NCBI GenBank assembly: GCA_027044005.1
Contig: JALUDK010000042.1
Span: 1-6,036, forward strand
Reading direction: 5' to 3'
DNA from: Acidilobaceae archaeon
GTDB taxonomy: Archaea > Thermoproteota > Thermoprotei_A > Sulfolobales > Acidilobaceae
Length of the DNA: 6,036 nucleotides
The notes below the pieces were generated by a model. The model saw nothing but the letters and a program-made list of their open reading frames with translations, was not told where the DNA came from and did no database searches. Positions within the stretch are counted from its first letter, which is position 1. Every line of letters begins with the position of its first letter. This document shows positions 4,995 to 6,036 of this stretch, piece after piece. The translations under genes were made by a program, and so were the position numbers.

Positions 4995-6036
4995 CGTTGA
5001 TCCTCCTCCCGTACTCAGATACAACTAGCTCTACTAGGTCCTGCCTACCCTCCAGGCTGGCCTTCCTGAGCGCTGCTAGCAGCGGGTGGAGGACCTTTCT
5101 AGCATAGCTCTCGAATGCGGTCTCGAGGCTCTCCCTCTCGCTCCTCCCCCTCTTGAGGCTTCTTAGCGTGGCCTCGACCTCTGCCTCTATCAGCCTGTAG
5201 GCGTAGGTCATGACTAGTCTGGCGGCTTTGTCCCCCGCGCTCCTCTCTAGTATCGCCTCTAGCGCCGCGGTCTCCTCCTCTATTATCGCCTTTACCATGG
5301 GGATCCAGCGTTTCCTCTTCTCTATCCTGCTCCTCGCGACTCTAGTGACCTCCTCGAACCCTATAACGTTAGGGCCTGATGCGGCTGGGGGATTGGATAT
5401 GTCGACCACTAGCCTTGCCTTTGCCGAGGCTTCTTGTGGGACTTTGTAACCTGTCACTGCCACGAACATCACGTCATAATCCTGATCGCCTAGGCTGTGG
5501 AGGCCGCGGGCCTCCCCCCCGCAGACCCTTGCCGCCTCTATGGCCCTCTCCAGGGTTCTATTGTATACGATTACCTTAGCCGGCTTGTAGATACTACACA
5601 GGGTGAGCAGTATCCCCCGGGCGGCGCTCCCTGCTCCCACCACCGCCGCCGAGGCCCCGTCTAGGCCGCCTAGCTTCTCCCCAGCTATATCTACCGCAAC
5701 CTCCGGGTAGCCCACCCTGCCCCTGCCTATACCCGTCTCAGTCCTGGCCCTCCGGCCTGCGACTAGTGCCCTGTGGAAGGCTTGATCCAGAAGCCATGTC
5801 GTGTATCCTCTAGCCTTCGCCTCTCTCCACGCCCTCCTGACCTGGCCTAGGACCTCGTGCTCTCCCAGTAGCGCTGAGTCTAGGCCTGTTGTGACGTGCA
5901 TTAGGTGTATTATAGTCCCTACTCCTCTGGTTTCCTCTATATACTGCCTAGCTTCCCCGGGTAGGGCTTCCTCTAGGGCCCGCCTAGCCGCATCTGGGTC
6001 TCCTGTATCTACGTATGCCTCGAATCGGTTGCATGT
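4978..6036 (-). CDS. hemA: Glutamyl-tRNA reductase (HemA), N terminus beyond the right edge
   Basis: HemA reduces glutamyl-tRNA(Glu) with NADPH to glutamate-1-semialdehyde, the committed step of the C5 pathway. The frame is open to the right edge, showing 352 residues; comparison with the family suggests about 45-50 N-terminal residues are missing. The first visible residues are TCNRFEAY, holding the catalytic Cys (visible position 2). Then come MHVTTGLDSALLGEHEVLGQ (46-65, substrate-binding loop), RARTETGIGRGRV (96-108), the NADPH site VVGAGSAARG (132-141) with NRT (159-161), and a helical C-terminal dimerisation region with RSLKRGRSERE. The usual dinucleotide motif GAGxM and the LIDLAVPRD-like strand (here LVVDISNPP) are diverged, but the catalytic and tRNA-side motifs are intact. 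An internal ATG at 5901 lies inside the catalytic domain and is not the start. The TAG stop overlaps hemB by 17 nt. Confidence 0.97.
   Translation of the reverse strand, partial: TCNRFEAYVDTGDPDAARRALEEALPGEARQYIEETRGVGTIIHLMHVTTGLDSALLGEHEVLGQVRRAWREAKARGYTTWLLDQAFHRALVAGRRARTETGIGRGRVGYPEVAVDIAGEKLGGLDGASAAVVGAGSAARGILLTLCSIYKPAKVIVYNRTLERAIEAARVCGGEARGLHSLGDQDYDVMFVAVTGYKVPQEASAKARLVVDISNPPAASGPNVIGFEEVTRVARSRIEKRKRWIPMVKAIIEEETAALEAILERSAGDKAARLVMTYAYRLIEAEVEATLRSLKRGRSERESLETAFESYARKVLHPLLAALRKASLEGRQDLVELVVSEYGRRINGEDKA
5002..5009 (-). promoter_or_regulatory. Ribosome binding site deciding the hemB start
   Basis: GGAGGAGG on the minus strand, inside the final codons of hemA, is 7 nt before GTG 4994. 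The upstream alternative TTG 5024 would place this strong site inside the coding sequence, so GTG is the likelier start. Confidence 0.72.

Noticed and set aside
5899..5901. ATG 5901 as the hemA start
   Set aside because: The frame continues upstream to the window edge and includes the catalytic CNRFEAY motif, so the true start is outside the window.
1..6036. CRISPR array, tRNA/rRNA genes, insertion sequences
   Set aside because: No regularly spaced repeats, tRNA-like cloverleaf or transposase-like frame were seen. Nearly all of the sequence is taken up by conserved biosynthetic genes.

Overview
This window is dominated by a leftward (minus-strand) operon for early tetrapyrrole (heme, siroheme, cobalamin) biosynthesis, most likely from a hyperthermophilic crenarchaeon of the Desulfurococcales/Acidilobales kind. 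The archaeal assignment is an inference. It rests on GC-rich genes with heavy AGG (Arg) and ATA (Ile) use, frequent GTG and TTG starts, strongly purine-rich mRNAs, heavily overlapping genes, and a TATA-like promoter in an AT-rich gap. No genus is claimed.

Layout, in transcription order from right to left: hemA (glutamyl-tRNA reductase, 5' end cut off by the right edge), hemB (porphobilinogen synthase), hemL (glutamate-1-semialdehyde aminotransferase), hemC (hydroxymethylbilane synthase), cobA-type uroporphyrinogen-III C-methyltransferase, and hemD (uroporphyrinogen-III synthase). Together they convert glutamyl-tRNA to 5-aminolevulinate (hemA, hemL), porphobilinogen (hemB), hydroxymethylbilane (hemC), uroporphyrinogen III (hemD) and precorrin-2 (cobA). 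Every junction is an overlap or a 17-nt gap, so a single polycistronic message with translational coupling is likely. No gene for the coproporphyrin branch is present. The methyltransferase inside the cluster points to the siroheme-dependent route to heme known in archaea, and/or to cobalamin. Precorrin-2 dehydrogenase and the later steps are not in the window.

Left of hemD, positions 259-383 form an AT-rich gap with a TATA-like palindrome. It seems to serve a second leftward gene, an unrecognised protein whose C-terminal part lies beyond the left edge. No plus-strand gene, RNA gene, mobile element or CRISPR array is seen. The enzymes are conserved; I see no new system. The points worth a second look are the gene junctions and start codons, divergent motifs in the methyltransferase and reductase, the unknown edge gene and its promoter, and a high density of CTAG.
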